DNA of 58,293 nt from a bacterium (GTDB taxonomy: Bacteria > Planctomycetota > Planctomycetia > Pirellulales > Pirellulaceae), in NCBI GenBank assembly GCA_030430075.1, contig JAUIGN010000059.1, forward strand, positions 1-58,293, read 5' to 3'. The notes beneath the pieces were generated by a model, which searched no databases, was not told where the DNA came from, and was given only the letters and a program-made list of their open reading frames with translations. Shown one piece after another: positions 48,022 through 56,715 of the stretch; position 1 is the stretch's first letter, and every line of letters begins with the position of its first letter. The translations under genes and the position numbers were made by a program.

Positions 48022-50601
48022 ATGACGGACCTGATTCCCCTATCTACCTGTTTAGTCCTGATCCCCGCCTTGCCGCTGGTGGCGGCGATCGTTGTCGCGG
48101 TGCTCGGCGCGCGGCTCCTGAAGGAAAGAAGCCACTACGTCGTGGTGGGGGCCTTCGCCGGCTCGTTCCTGCTCAGTTGCCTGCTGCTGTTGCACCTGAA
48201 CGCCAACCAGGCCGGCAATGCCGACGGTGGGACCGAACGATCGGCCGGTTTTGCCCAGGTTGTGACGCTGTGGACCTGGGCACATGTCGACGATGCGTAC
48301 GAATTCGAGTCGACCGACCCGGCCACCATGGCCGACGCAGGCCCCCACGATTTCGACATCCGGATTGCCCTCCGCGCCGATGCGCTGACCGGCATGATGC
48401 TGGCGATGGTCACCTTCGTCTCGACCCTGGTCGCCATTTTTGCTGCCGGGTACATGCACGGCGATCGGGGGTACTGGCGTTTCTTCAGCTACGTGGCCCT
48501 CTTCGTTTTCTCGATGACGATGCTCGTCTCCGTCACGAACTTCGTCTTGTTGTTCGTCTTCTGGGAGGCGGTTGGCGTTTGCAGCTACCTGTTGATCGGG
48601 TTCTGGTACGAAAAGCCGGCCGCTGCGGCCGCCGGCATGAAGGCGTTTCTGGTCAACCGGGTCGGCGACTTCGGTTTCGCCCTGGCCCTGTTTCTGATCT
48701 GGTCGACCTACGGAACCCTGAATTTTCATGACACCCTGGCGGACGGTTCGCCGGCACCCATCGCCCTGGATGCCGCGGTGAGTCCCGCGGACGGACCGGC
48801 AGCGACCGTCACTGACGGTGTGGTGCGAGGCGTTCTGGGGGTTCGCCGGATCACGGCCAATGATTACGTCGGCGGCCAGGTCGCGCTGATGATCTGCCTG
48901 CTGCTCTTGCTGGGCGCTTGCGGCAAGAGTGCCCAGTTCCCGCTGCACGTCTGGTTGCCCGATGCGATGGAAGGTCCGACACCCGTCAGTGCCCTGATCC
49001 ATGCGGCGACGATGGTGACCGCCGGCGTGTACATGGTCGCCCGCTGCACGCCGTTGTTCATGGCATCGCCGGAGGCACAGTTGGTGGTTGCGTGCGTGGG
49101 AGGCTTCACGGCCCTCTTGGCAGGCCTGATCGCCATGACGCAATTCGATTTGAAGCGCGTCCTGGCGTATTCGACTGTCAGCCAACTCGGCTACATGTTC
49201 ATGGCGTTGGGCGCCGGCACCTTCACCGGGATCACGGCCGGAATGTTCCACCTGTTTACCCATGCGTTTTTCAAGGCCCTGTTGTTCCTGGGGGCCGGTA
49301 GCGTGATGCATGCCATGGGCAACGTGATTGACATGCGTCAGTTCGGCGGCTTGCGAAAACGACTGCCGATCACGCACTGGACGTTTTTTCTGGGCTGCCT
49401 GGCCCTGGCCGGCGTGCCGCCGTTGGCCGGTTTCTGGAGCAAGGACACGATTGTCGCCGCAGTCCACGAACGGGCCCACGAGCTGGAACATGAGGCCGCG
49501 CATCGGCACGAAGTCGAGCCGTCACGGCCGGGCGGCGACCACGGCCGTCCTGCGGAAGATCAGGGAGGAGGAGGTGCGATTCGTCACTTCGCCGGCCATT
49601 CGCACGCAGCCGACGGCGAACCGAGCCTGGTCCCCGTGGCCCTGATCGCCGCACCGGCGGCGGGCGGGCACTCCGTGCTGGAGTCGCTGTCCACCGAACA
49701 GTTGCACCGCTACGCCGGGATCTATCAGCTCCTTTACTACGTGGCCATGGTGACCGCGTTCCTCACAGCGTTCTACACCTTCCGGGCGTTCTACTTGACG
49801 TTTTACGGCGAAGAGCGGATTCCGCCGGAGGCGGAGGGCCACGCGCACGAATCGCCGCCGGTGATGTGGGTCCCCTTGGCGATTCTGGCGTTTTGCGCGG
49901 TCTTTGCCGGCCTGGCCTTCGACCGCACGTACCTCCGCGTCGACGCGACGCACCTGTTCGCCGAATTTCTGGCGAATGCCCCCTCACTGGCCGCCGGCGC
50001 GGTCACGACCACCAAGGTCCCTTATGAATTCCATTTGATGGTGGCCGGGTTGAGCAGCGCGATCGCGCTCTCTGCGCTGTTGATTGCCACGTACCTTTAC
50101 CTGGGCGGCCGCCGCGAGATCCTCTGGCTCAAGTCGATCTTCGATTTCGAGCTGATCGCGGGCAACCTGGACGTGGAAGCGGTGGCGGGTTGGAGCCGGG
50201 TTGGTTGGATCGCCGCGATTCACCGGCAGGCGCGGGCCGCCCATTTGGGATGGCTCACTTCGCTCGTCGGCAATCTCTTCCTGATGGCCGTCCTCGTGCT
50301 GACCACGCCGTTTCTCCTGGGACGCACCCTCTCTCCGTACAACCTGTCCCAGCGGAAGTTCTATCTCGACGAGATCTACTTCCTGGTGATCATCCTCCCG
50401 ATGCGCGCCTTAGGGGCCGTCTGCTTTGTTGTCGACCGTTGGGTTGTCGACGGCACGGTCAACGCGATCGGGCGTATTCCCCCTCGATTCGGCGCGCTGA
50501 TGCGTCCCTTGCAGTTGGGTCTGGTTCAGTTCTACGCGTTGGCCATGGTGCTGGCGATGTTGGTCCTCGTTGCCGCGAAATTCATTTGGGCCGCCGGTTA
50601 G
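48022..50601 (+). CDS. nuoL: NADH-quinone oxidoreductase subunit L with His-rich insertion
   Basis: Antiporter-like proton-pumping subunit with the long lateral helix, 859 aa (E. coli 613). Conserved core: FWEAVGVCSYLLIGFW, FPLHVWLPDAMEGPTPVSALIHAATMVTAGVYMV and the Lys/His helix region with FKALLFLGAGSVMHAM. An insertion of about 50 residues (roughly 482-535) after GFWSKDTIVAAV is rich in His, Glu and Gly (HERAHELEHEAAHRHEVE, ..., IRHFAGHSHAADGEP). A smaller extra segment occurs at 235-290. ATG 48022 starts 1 bp after the nuoK stop. Confidence 0.95.
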   Translation: MTDLIPLSTCLVLIPALPLVAAIVVAVLGARLLKERSHYVVVGAFAGSFLLSCLLLLHLNANQAGNADGGTERSAGFAQVVTLWTWAHVDDAYEFESTDPATMADAGPHDFDIRIALRADALTGMMLAMVTFVSTLVAIFAAGYMHGDRGYWRFFSYVALFVFSMTMLVSVTNFVLLFVFWEAVGVCSYLLIGFWYEKPAAAAAGMKAFLVNRVGDFGFALALFLIWSTYGTLNFHDTLADGSPAPIALDAAVSPADGPAATVTDGVVRGVLGVRRITANDYVGGQVALMICLLLLLGACGKSAQFPLHVWLPDAMEGPTPVSALIHAATMVTAGVYMVARCTPLFMASPEAQLVVACVGGFTALLAGLIAMTQFDLKRVLAYSTVSQLGYMFMALGAGTFTGITAGMFHLFTHAFFKALLFLGAGSVMHAMGNVIDMRQFGGLRKRLPITHWTFFLGCLALAGVPPLAGFWSKDTIVAAVHERAHELEHEAAHRHEVEPSRPGGDHGRPAEDQGGGGAIRHFAGHSHAADGEPSLVPVALIAAPAAGGHSVLESLSTEQLHRYAGIYQLLYYVAMVTAFLTAFYTFRAFYLTFYGEERIPPEAEGHAHESPPVMWVPLAILAFCAVFAGLAFDRTYLRVDATHLFAEFLANAPSLAAGAVTTTKVPYEFHLMVAGLSSAIALSALLIATYLYLGGRREILWLKSIFDFELIAGNLDVEAVAGWSRVGWIAAIHRQARAAHLGWLTSLVGNLFLMAVLVLTTPFLLGRTLSPYNLSQRKFYLDEIYFLVIILPMRALGAVCFVVDRWVVDGTVNAIGRIPPRFGALMRPLQLGLVQFYALAMVLAMLVLVAAKFIWAAG

Positions 50602-50631
50602 GCCCAGGGAAAAGAGATACAAAGACTCGTC

Positions 50632-52656
50632 ATGGACGTTTCCACGTTACTCCAGCTTTCCGTCGTTACGCCCCTGGTCGGCGCGGCCGTGCTGGCCGTT
50701 CCCGGCGCCCGCCGTTACGCACGGTACATCGCGCTGGCCGTCACGATCATCACCATGACGCTGGTGGCTGGGGTGATCGTTGCATTTCCCGCCGACGGCA
50801 AGACGGACGGCCTGTTCGCTGCTTCGGAAACGGTCTGGTTGGGCGAAGCTTCGGGGCTCGACGTACGGTTCAGCCTGGGGCTGGACGGCTTGGGAATCTG
50901 GCTTTACGGCCTTACCGCACTCCTGATGTGGACGGCGGTTCTGGTCAGTTGGAGCGCGATCCGCGAGCGTGTCGCGCTATTCTTCGGGATGCTGATGTTG
51001 TTGGAGGCCGGCTGCCTGGGCGTCTTCGCCGCGCGCGACATCATTTTGTTTTACGTCTTTTTCGAGTTTACCTTGATTCCGCTCTTTTTCCTGATCGGGA
51101 TCTGGGGAAGCGAAGACCGACGTCATGCGGCGATCAAGTTCTTCCTGTTCACGCTGGCCGGAAGTGTGCTTACCTTTCTGGGGCTCCTGACCCTGGTCTT
51201 TCTCGGCGCCCACCGGGCGGGAACCACGGGCGCCTGGTCCAACTCGCCCGACCGCCCGTTGAATTTCTCGATTTCCTATCTCACCGCGGAACTACAGAGC
51301 CAGCACGCCACGATTTTTACCAGCCTCGATCGGGATGCGAGCGACACGTTGAGCTTGCAGGAAGTCCTGGCCGGCAAGTCACCCGTCCGCCGCCAGCGGG
51401 CCCGGCAGGTGTTCAGCGAACAGACGGGGATCGACGCCGACGATCCCGGGTTGCAGCAAGCCGAGGTGACGTTTGAAGAATTTCAGGGGCGTGACGCCGG
51501 GTTGCGGCACCTGGTCTTCTGGGCCCTCTTCCTCGGGTTCGCCATCAAGGTGCCCCTGTTTCCTCTGCATACCTGGCTGCCCCTGGCACACGTTCAGGCG
51601 CCCACTGCGGGAAGTGTGTTTCTGGCTGGGATTCTCTTGAAGATCGGCACCTACGGGTTTGTTCGCTTCAGTATCCCGATGCTTCCCGATGCTGCCGCGG
51701 CCGCCATGCCGATCCTCCTTTGGTTGGCCGTTATCGGCATTATCTACGGGGCGCTGGTCGCTTTGGTGCAGACCGACATGAAGCGCCTGATCGCCTATTC
51801 CAGCGTCAGCCATCTCGGCTTTTGCATGCTGGGTCTGTTCGCTTTCAATCGCCTGGGCTTGCAGGGTGGAACGTTGCAGATGATCAGCCACGGGATCTCC
51901 ACCGGGGCCCTCTTCGCGCTGATCGGCATGCTCTACGAACGCTACCATACGCGAGAGATTTCGCGCTTCGGCGGATTGGCCAAAGAGTTTCCCTGGCTGG
52001 CCTGTTGCATGCTCTTGTTCACGTTCTCCAGCATCGGGTTGCCGGGCTTGAACGGCTTCGTGGGTGAATTCCTGGTGCTGTTGGGAATGTTCCAGCGGGC
52101 CTGGACCGGGACGCCCCTTCCGCTCAAAGCGTCATTGATGACGGTGGCCGTGCTGGCCGTGACCGGCGTCGTGCTCGGTGCATGGTACATGCTCTCTCTG
52201 GTCAAGCGCGTCTTTTTCGGAGAAACCAGGGTACCGGCTTCCACCGATCGTCATGCCGGCGAAGGGCCGCACGGCGACCTCTGTTGGCGCGAGCTGGCGG
52301 CCTTGGCGCCGTTGGCCCTGTTCGTGGTTTGGATCGGTGTGCAGCCGCGATTCTTCCTGGATCGCATGCAGCCGACCTTGAATCAAGTGAGTGATGTGGT
52401 CGCCAATCCGTGGGGGCCTGCCGAGCCGGCCCCGGTCGCCGCGGCCCGGGCGGGCGTCGCACGCCGCCCATTGATGCCAGCCAGTCGACCGTCGCTCGGG
52501 GACACCAATTTGCGCCCGGCGCGGGACGGGAAGGAGTCGGCCGCGGGCCATTCGTTGGTGCCCGGAGCGACAACGGTTGAAGTCGCCGCACCTGGGACGT
52601 CCGACTTGTCGACCATTCATGCCCCTAGCTGGGAGCCAATGCCTCGTGTTCGTTGA
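50632..52656 (+). CDS. nuoM: NADH-quinone oxidoreductase subunit M with EF-hand-like insertion
   Basis: Antiporter-like pumping subunit, 674 aa (E. coli 509). The core is intact: the early FFEFTLIPLFFLIGIWG with its Glu, and the pump-helix region VKIPLFP-like (KVPLFPLHTWLPLAHVQAPTAGS). Between these two there is a hydrophilic insertion of roughly 75 residues. It includes D233RDASDTLSLQE244, which matches a 12-residue EF-hand loop at positions 1, 3, 5, 7, 9 and 12, and a degenerate second loop at 268-284. The C-terminal tail of about 70 residues is Ala/Pro-rich and outside the family norm. ATG 50632, 30 bp after nuoL; the stop overlaps nuoN. Confidence 0.94.
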   Translation: MDVSTLLQLSVVTPLVGAAVLAVPGARRYARYIALAVTIITMTLVAGVIVAFPADGKTDGLFAASETVWLGEASGLDVRFSLGLDGLGIWLYGLTALLMWTAVLVSWSAIRERVALFFGMLMLLEAGCLGVFAARDIILFYVFFEFTLIPLFFLIGIWGSEDRRHAAIKFFLFTLAGSVLTFLGLLTLVFLGAHRAGTTGAWSNSPDRPLNFSISYLTAELQSQHATIFTSLDRDASDTLSLQEVLAGKSPVRRQRARQVFSEQTGIDADDPGLQQAEVTFEEFQGRDAGLRHLVFWALFLGFAIKVPLFPLHTWLPLAHVQAPTAGSVFLAGILLKIGTYGFVRFSIPMLPDAAAAAMPILLWLAVIGIIYGALVALVQTDMKRLIAYSSVSHLGFCMLGLFAFNRLGLQGGTLQMISHGISTGALFALIGMLYERYHTREISRFGGLAKEFPWLACCMLLFTFSSIGLPGLNGFVGEFLVLLGMFQRAWTGTPLPLKASLMTVAVLAVTGVVLGAWYMLSLVKRVFFGETRVPASTDRHAGEGPHGDLCWRELAALAPLALFVVWIGVQPRFFLDRMQPTLNQVSDVVANPWGPAEPAPVAAARAGVARRPLMPASRPSLGDTNLRPARDGKESAAGHSLVPGATTVEVAAPGTSDLSTIHAPSWEPMPRVR

Positions 52657-54280
52657 TGCCGAAACGATTCGACTGCTGTGGCCGGAGATCATTCTGATCG
52701 CCATGGCCTCGTGGATCTACATTGCCGGTGCATTCCAGCCGCACCGTGTCTGGTGGACCTGTTTCTCGCTGGCCGTTTACGGCGTGGTCGCGTACGTCCT
52801 CTTGGGTACGGAGTCCACCATGTGGTCGGCAGAGACGGCCTTGGTTGGGATCAGCGGGCCGTTGCGAATCGACTTCCTGGGCTTCATTCTGCGATGCTTC
52901 GCGGTGTTGGTCGGGATTCTTTTTACCCTGATCGGTGCCCGTGGAAGTAGTCGGCAGTTGACCAGTGAATTTCTGGCCACCGTGATGCTGCTGGTCGCCG
53001 GGTTGATGCTTGTCGCCCGCGCCAACGACATGGTGCTGCTGTTCGTAAGCCTCGAAATGATTTCCATCCCCACGTACGTTCTGCTGTACCTGGGGCGTCG
53101 CGACCGCGCGAATTCGGAAGCCACGATCAAGTACTTCTTTCTCAGCATTCTGTCGTCGGGGTTGTTTCTGTACGGTCTCAGTTTTCTCTACGGGATTGCC
53201 GGCACCACGACCCTGGTCGGCATGATGGGACAGGAGAGTGTGCAGGCTGCGGCCGCGGGGTTTGTGCAGGAGGGGGGCGAACTGTACCAGGCCATGGCGC
53301 CGATCGCGTTGGTCCTGTTGATGGCGGGCCTTGGATTCAAGATCGCGGCTGTCCCTTTTCATTTCTATGCCCCCGACGTCTACCAAGGTTGCTCGAACGC
53401 GAATGCCGGATTGTTGGCTGTGGCCCCGAAGATTGCCGGCGTGGTTGCCATACTGCGGTTGTTGGTGGTGGCCATGCCGTGGGCTGCTGACATCGGCTGG
53501 CAACTGGCGATCGTGCTCGCCGTGCTGACCATGACGATCGGCAATGTGTGTGCCCTTTGGCAAACCAACTTGCGCCGACTGATGGCGTACTCGTCGATCG
53601 CACACGCCGGTTACATGCTGATCGGGATTTCAGTGGCATTTGCCTTCCACGAGGGAACGTCGGCCTCGGGCGGCATCGGCGCCACCTTGTTCTACCTGCT
53701 GGTCTACGCCTGTGCGTCACTGGGGACGTTTGCCGTATTGGTGGCCCTGGGGTCGAAGGAAAGCGAGGTGAGCGGATTGAATGAGCTGGCCGGGCTGGCC
53801 GGGCAACGTCCCGCCCTGGCCGCGGCGCTGGCGGTGTTCATGTTTTCACTGGCCGGGATTCCCCCGCTGGCCGGTTTCTGGGGAAAGCTGACCCTCTTTT
53901 CCAGCGCCGTCAATACGGCCACTGCCACCGCCGACAACGCCAGTTTCGCGGCCTGGTTCACGTTGCTGGCCGTCGCTGGGGCGTTGAATGCGGCGATTGC
54001 GGCTGCCTACTATTTGCGAGTTGTCGCGAAAATGTACTTCCGGCCGGCGCAGGGTGATTTGCCGGCCAACGGCGGTCTTGGCGCCCAGGCCGCCGTGGTT
54101 GTGTGTGTGGTCCTCGTCCTGGGCTTGGGGCTGTTCCCTCGAATTGCTGTGCAGGTGACGCATCTTGCCGAAGCGGCTGTGGCGCCGGTTGACCCAGGGA
54201 GCCTGTCGGCTGCCGCGGCACCGCTTCCCCGATTGGCCGGCGATGTTCAAGGCAGCGACGATGCATCATGGGATCGGTAG
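52646..54280 (+). CDS. nuoN: NADH-quinone oxidoreductase subunit N
   Basis: Antiporter-like pumping subunit, 544 aa, last gene of the operon. Conserved features: VSLEMISIPTYVLLYLGRRD, GLGFKIAAVPFHFYAPDVYQG, WQTNLRRLMAYSSIAHAGYMLIG and FSLAGIPPLAGFWGKLTLF. I chose GTG 52646 because GGGAG lies 10 bases before it and MFVDAETIRLLWPEI fits the family start; ATG 52619 is a possible alternative without a ribosome site. Either choice overlaps the nuoM end. After it come 334 bp without a gene, including repeat B4. Confidence 0.93.
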   Translation: MFVDAETIRLLWPEIILIAMASWIYIAGAFQPHRVWWTCFSLAVYGVVAYVLLGTESTMWSAETALVGISGPLRIDFLGFILRCFAVLVGILFTLIGARGSSRQLTSEFLATVMLLVAGLMLVARANDMVLLFVSLEMISIPTYVLLYLGRRDRANSEATIKYFFLSILSSGLFLYGLSFLYGIAGTTTLVGMMGQESVQAAAAGFVQEGGELYQAMAPIALVLLMAGLGFKIAAVPFHFYAPDVYQGCSNANAGLLAVAPKIAGVVAILRLLVVAMPWAADIGWQLAIVLAVLTMTIGNVCALWQTNLRRLMAYSSIAHAGYMLIGISVAFAFHEGTSASGGIGATLFYLLVYACASLGTFAVLVALGSKESEVSGLNELAGLAGQRPALAAALAVFMFSLAGIPPLAGFWGKLTLFSSAVNTATATADNASFAAWFTLLAVAGALNAAIAAAYYLRVVAKMYFRPAQGDLPANGGLGAQAAVVVCVVLVLGLGLFPRIAVQVTHLAEAAVAPVDPGSLSAAAAPLPRLAGDVQGSDDASWDR

Positions 54281-54336
54281 CGTCCGCGGTCGCGTTGCGC
54301 AGGGACGCATCTTTCGCTGCTCGACCGTCTCGCCCG

Positions 54337-54385
54337 GATCACTTATCAGCCGCTGGGCGTTAGCCCACGGTTTCGTTGATGGCGG
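54337..54385 (-). repeat. Dispersed repeat family B, partial copy (B4)
   Basis: About 49 bp equal to the second half of family B in the same orientation as B1: TATCAGCCGCTGGGCGTTAG, CCCACGG, TTTCGTTGATGGCGG. It lies downstream of nuoN. The rest of 54281-54614 has no further feature I can support. Confidence 0.7.
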
Positions 54386-54614
54386 AGAAAACCGGATGCA
54401 AACGCATTTCGGCTGAGATGCGCGGCGCTTCGGATTGGTCCACCATAAGTGACGACGACGGCGTTTTGCCCTGGATCGTCGTTCATGAATATCCCCTGTT
54501 CGCGAGCGATGGACTGCGGCTGTCATCCTCGAGCCTTTCCCGAGGGCTGCCAGGGCGGCGTGTATAATGCGGGCTGGCATGCCGGCAATCGAACTACTTC
54601 GGGGCGAGTCATCT

Positions 54615-56117
54615 ATGGCACGCAAGCGATCTGTTGCAAGAGAACTTCTGAACCTGCTCCAAGCCGGCTCCCGGCCCATCTATTGCTTGGACGAGCGGCG
54701 GAGAATCGTCTTTTGCAACGAGGCCTGCTGCTCGTGGCTAGGGACGACGGCGGAAGCGCTGGTCGGTCAGCTCTGCAATTACGGGGCGGGTGCGGCCGCG
54801 CCCGGCGACCTGACCTCGGCCCTGTGTCCACCGCCGGAGGTGTTCGAGGGGGAAGTGCAGAGTCGCGAACTGCTTTGCCTGACCGGCGCCACCCGTCTTT
54901 CGCGGCGGAAGGTGACGTTTTCGCCGTTGGGGACCGGTCAGCTCGACCCAGCCGGTGTGATCGCGGTTGTCGAGCCGGATGAGGTCAGCCCCGCGCAGGC
55001 TGGGGCAGGTCGCGATGACCAATCCCTCCACCAGCGGCTGCAAGCGCTGGCGGTGTCGTTGCGGGCGCCGTATCGACTGGAACGCCTGGTTGGAGAGAGC
55101 CCGGCAGTCTCGCGCGTCCGCGAGCAGGTCGCCGTAGCCATTGCAGCTCAGGCCCGCGTGGCGATCCATGGTGTTCCAGGGAGCGGTGGTGAAACCATCG
55201 CACGGACCATCCACGCGGGAAGTGATCCATCTTCTGCCGGGCCCTTGATGCCGTTGACGTGTGACCTGATCGATGCCGACCTCTTGCAGACAACCGTGAC
55301 AGCCTTCATGCGGCGTTGCCTCGATGCGCAAGCCGAATCCGCAGACCATGCGGAAGCTGGTGACGGATCCGGAGAGGGCGAGCCGCGGACGAGCGTCACG
55401 GCATCGCCACCGGGAACGGTCCTCCTGCTGGAAGTTGATCGGCTGTCGCTGGAGGCTCAATTAGAGATGATGGCCTTCTTTGAACTGCCCGTATTCAATC
55501 TGCGCACCATTGTCACGTCGCGGCGACGACTCCTCGATTTGGCAGACGAAGAATGTTTTCATCGGCCTTTGGCGCTGGCGTTAAGCCCGCTGGAGATCGA
55601 GCTGCCTCCCTTGGCCGAACGGCGCGGCGATATTCCGTTTCTGGCGCAGCAGTTTGTCGAGGACTTCAACGCTCAAGGCGGACGGCAGTTCAGCGGGCTG
55701 ACCACGGAAGCGTTCGACCAGCTCTGCGCACTGCCCTGGCAAGGGGACGTGGACGAACTGGCCGAACTGATCGGGCAAGCCTGCGCGCAGGCAGAAGGGC
55801 CGTCGATCGGCCTGGCGGATCTGCCGAAGCGGGTCGCGCTGCTGACGTCGGCTGCGGCCCACCCGCCGCCTGCACCCGATGAGCGGATTCAGCTTGACGA
55901 GTTTCTGGCTGAAATCGAAGGGGAACTGATTCAGCGGGCCATGGAGCGGACGGGAGGAAACAAGACACAAGCGGCCCGGCTGCTCGGCGTCAATCGTGCC
56001 CGCTTGATTCGAAAGCTGGGTCCCCAGGACGAGCCGATGTTCGTCGAACAACCGGACGATCCGGTCGAGACAGGCGATACGGACAACGCGCGTCAACCGG
56101 GCGAGGCGAACGAGTGA
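54615..56117 (+). CDS. Degenerate sigma-54-activator-like protein with PAS and Fis-type HTH
   Basis: A 500-aa protein with the architecture of an NtrC-family activator: an N-terminal PAS-like sensor region (about 18-120, ARELLNLLQAGSRPIYCLDE), an AAA+ region (about 160-400) and a C-terminal Fis-type helix-turn-helix (RAMERTGGNKTQAARLLGVNR). The ATPase looks inactive: the Walker A is HGVPGSGGETIART, with Gly instead of Lys, the Walker B Asp is lost (GTVLLLEVDRL), and no GAFTGA loop is visible. The later sensor part LPPLAERRGDIPFLAQQFVEDF is well kept. It may act as a DNA-binding or regulatory subunit without ATP hydrolysis. ATG 54615 has GGGGCGAG upstream. The receiver-like gene follows after 91 bp. 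Confidence 0.82.
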   Translation: MARKRSVARELLNLLQAGSRPIYCLDERRRIVFCNEACCSWLGTTAEALVGQLCNYGAGAAAPGDLTSALCPPPEVFEGEVQSRELLCLTGATRLSRRKVTFSPLGTGQLDPAGVIAVVEPDEVSPAQAGAGRDDQSLHQRLQALAVSLRAPYRLERLVGESPAVSRVREQVAVAIAAQARVAIHGVPGSGGETIARTIHAGSDPSSAGPLMPLTCDLIDADLLQTTVTAFMRRCLDAQAESADHAEAGDGSGEGEPRTSVTASPPGTVLLLEVDRLSLEAQLEMMAFFELPVFNLRTIVTSRRRLLDLADEECFHRPLALALSPLEIELPPLAERRGDIPFLAQQFVEDFNAQGGRQFSGLTTEAFDQLCALPWQGDVDELAELIGQACAQAEGPSIGLADLPKRVALLTSAAAHPPPAPDERIQLDEFLAEIEGELIQRAMERTGGNKTQAARLLGVNRARLIRKLGPQDEPMFVEQPDDPVETGDTDNARQPGEANE

Positions 56118-56208
56118 CGTTGGCGAATTCAGCGGCCAATGGCATTTTCGCCCACTTTCGATTTTGGATCGCGTGGCATAGGATACTTGAGACCCAACGG
56201 TCAAGCTG

Positions 56209-56640
56209 ATGGCATTTGCGAAGTTCTTGGTTTGTGAATCGTCGAATCTGTGGACCGTTGCCCTTCGTTGGGGGTTGGCCGACGGCGAAGATCGGTTGAC
56301 GGTTACACGGAATTGGGATGACTGCTGGGAGCAATTGGCAGGCTCGCCTGCGAGTTTCGTGGCCCTGGAATTGCGGGCGGCGAACCTCGAACGGGTCGTA
56401 GCGCAATTACAGCAAGTGCGGCGACGGTTCCCGTTCTGCCGAATCGCCGTCATGTGCGAACGCTCGCTGGCTTCGTGTGAGTGGTTGGTTCGCGAAGCGG
56501 GTGCGGCTCACGTGGCGGTGTCGACCCGCGACCTGGCGGCCTTGATTCGATTGGCCGACCGGCACCTGGCCCAAACCAGGCCGCCTGAAGTGGGGTATCG
56601 GCAGCGTATTCAGGAGCGGATGCCCTGGACGCCCGGTTGA
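56209..56640 (+). CDS. Small receiver-like protein of unknown function
   Basis: A 143-aa cytosolic protein. Its secondary structure pattern (alternating beta and alpha, ALELRAANLERVV, FPFCRIAVMCERSL, AGAAHVAVSTRDLAAL) resembles a response-regulator receiver domain, but the phosphorylated Asp and the acidic pocket are not evident. It directly follows the degenerate activator on the same strand, and Arg/Trp content is high. I think it is a degenerate partner of that protein, but this is inference. ATG 56209 lacks a strong ribosome site. Confidence 0.6.
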   Translation: MAFAKFLVCESSNLWTVALRWGLADGEDRLTVTRNWDDCWEQLAGSPASFVALELRAANLERVVAQLQQVRRRFPFCRIAVMCERSLASCEWLVREAGAAHVAVSTRDLAALIRLADRHLAQTRPPEVGYRQRIQERMPWTPG

Positions 56641-56715
56641 TGCGACCCGCTGGCCGGCTCAGCGACCACTCCCGGAAAACTCGAGTTCACCATTCAGATT
56701 GCAAAAGGAACCGTC

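Noticed and set aside
51424..51486. A second true EF-hand in NuoM
   Set aside because: Acidic residues are present at the first two positions, but extra residues break the 12-residue loop spacing, so I call it degenerate only.
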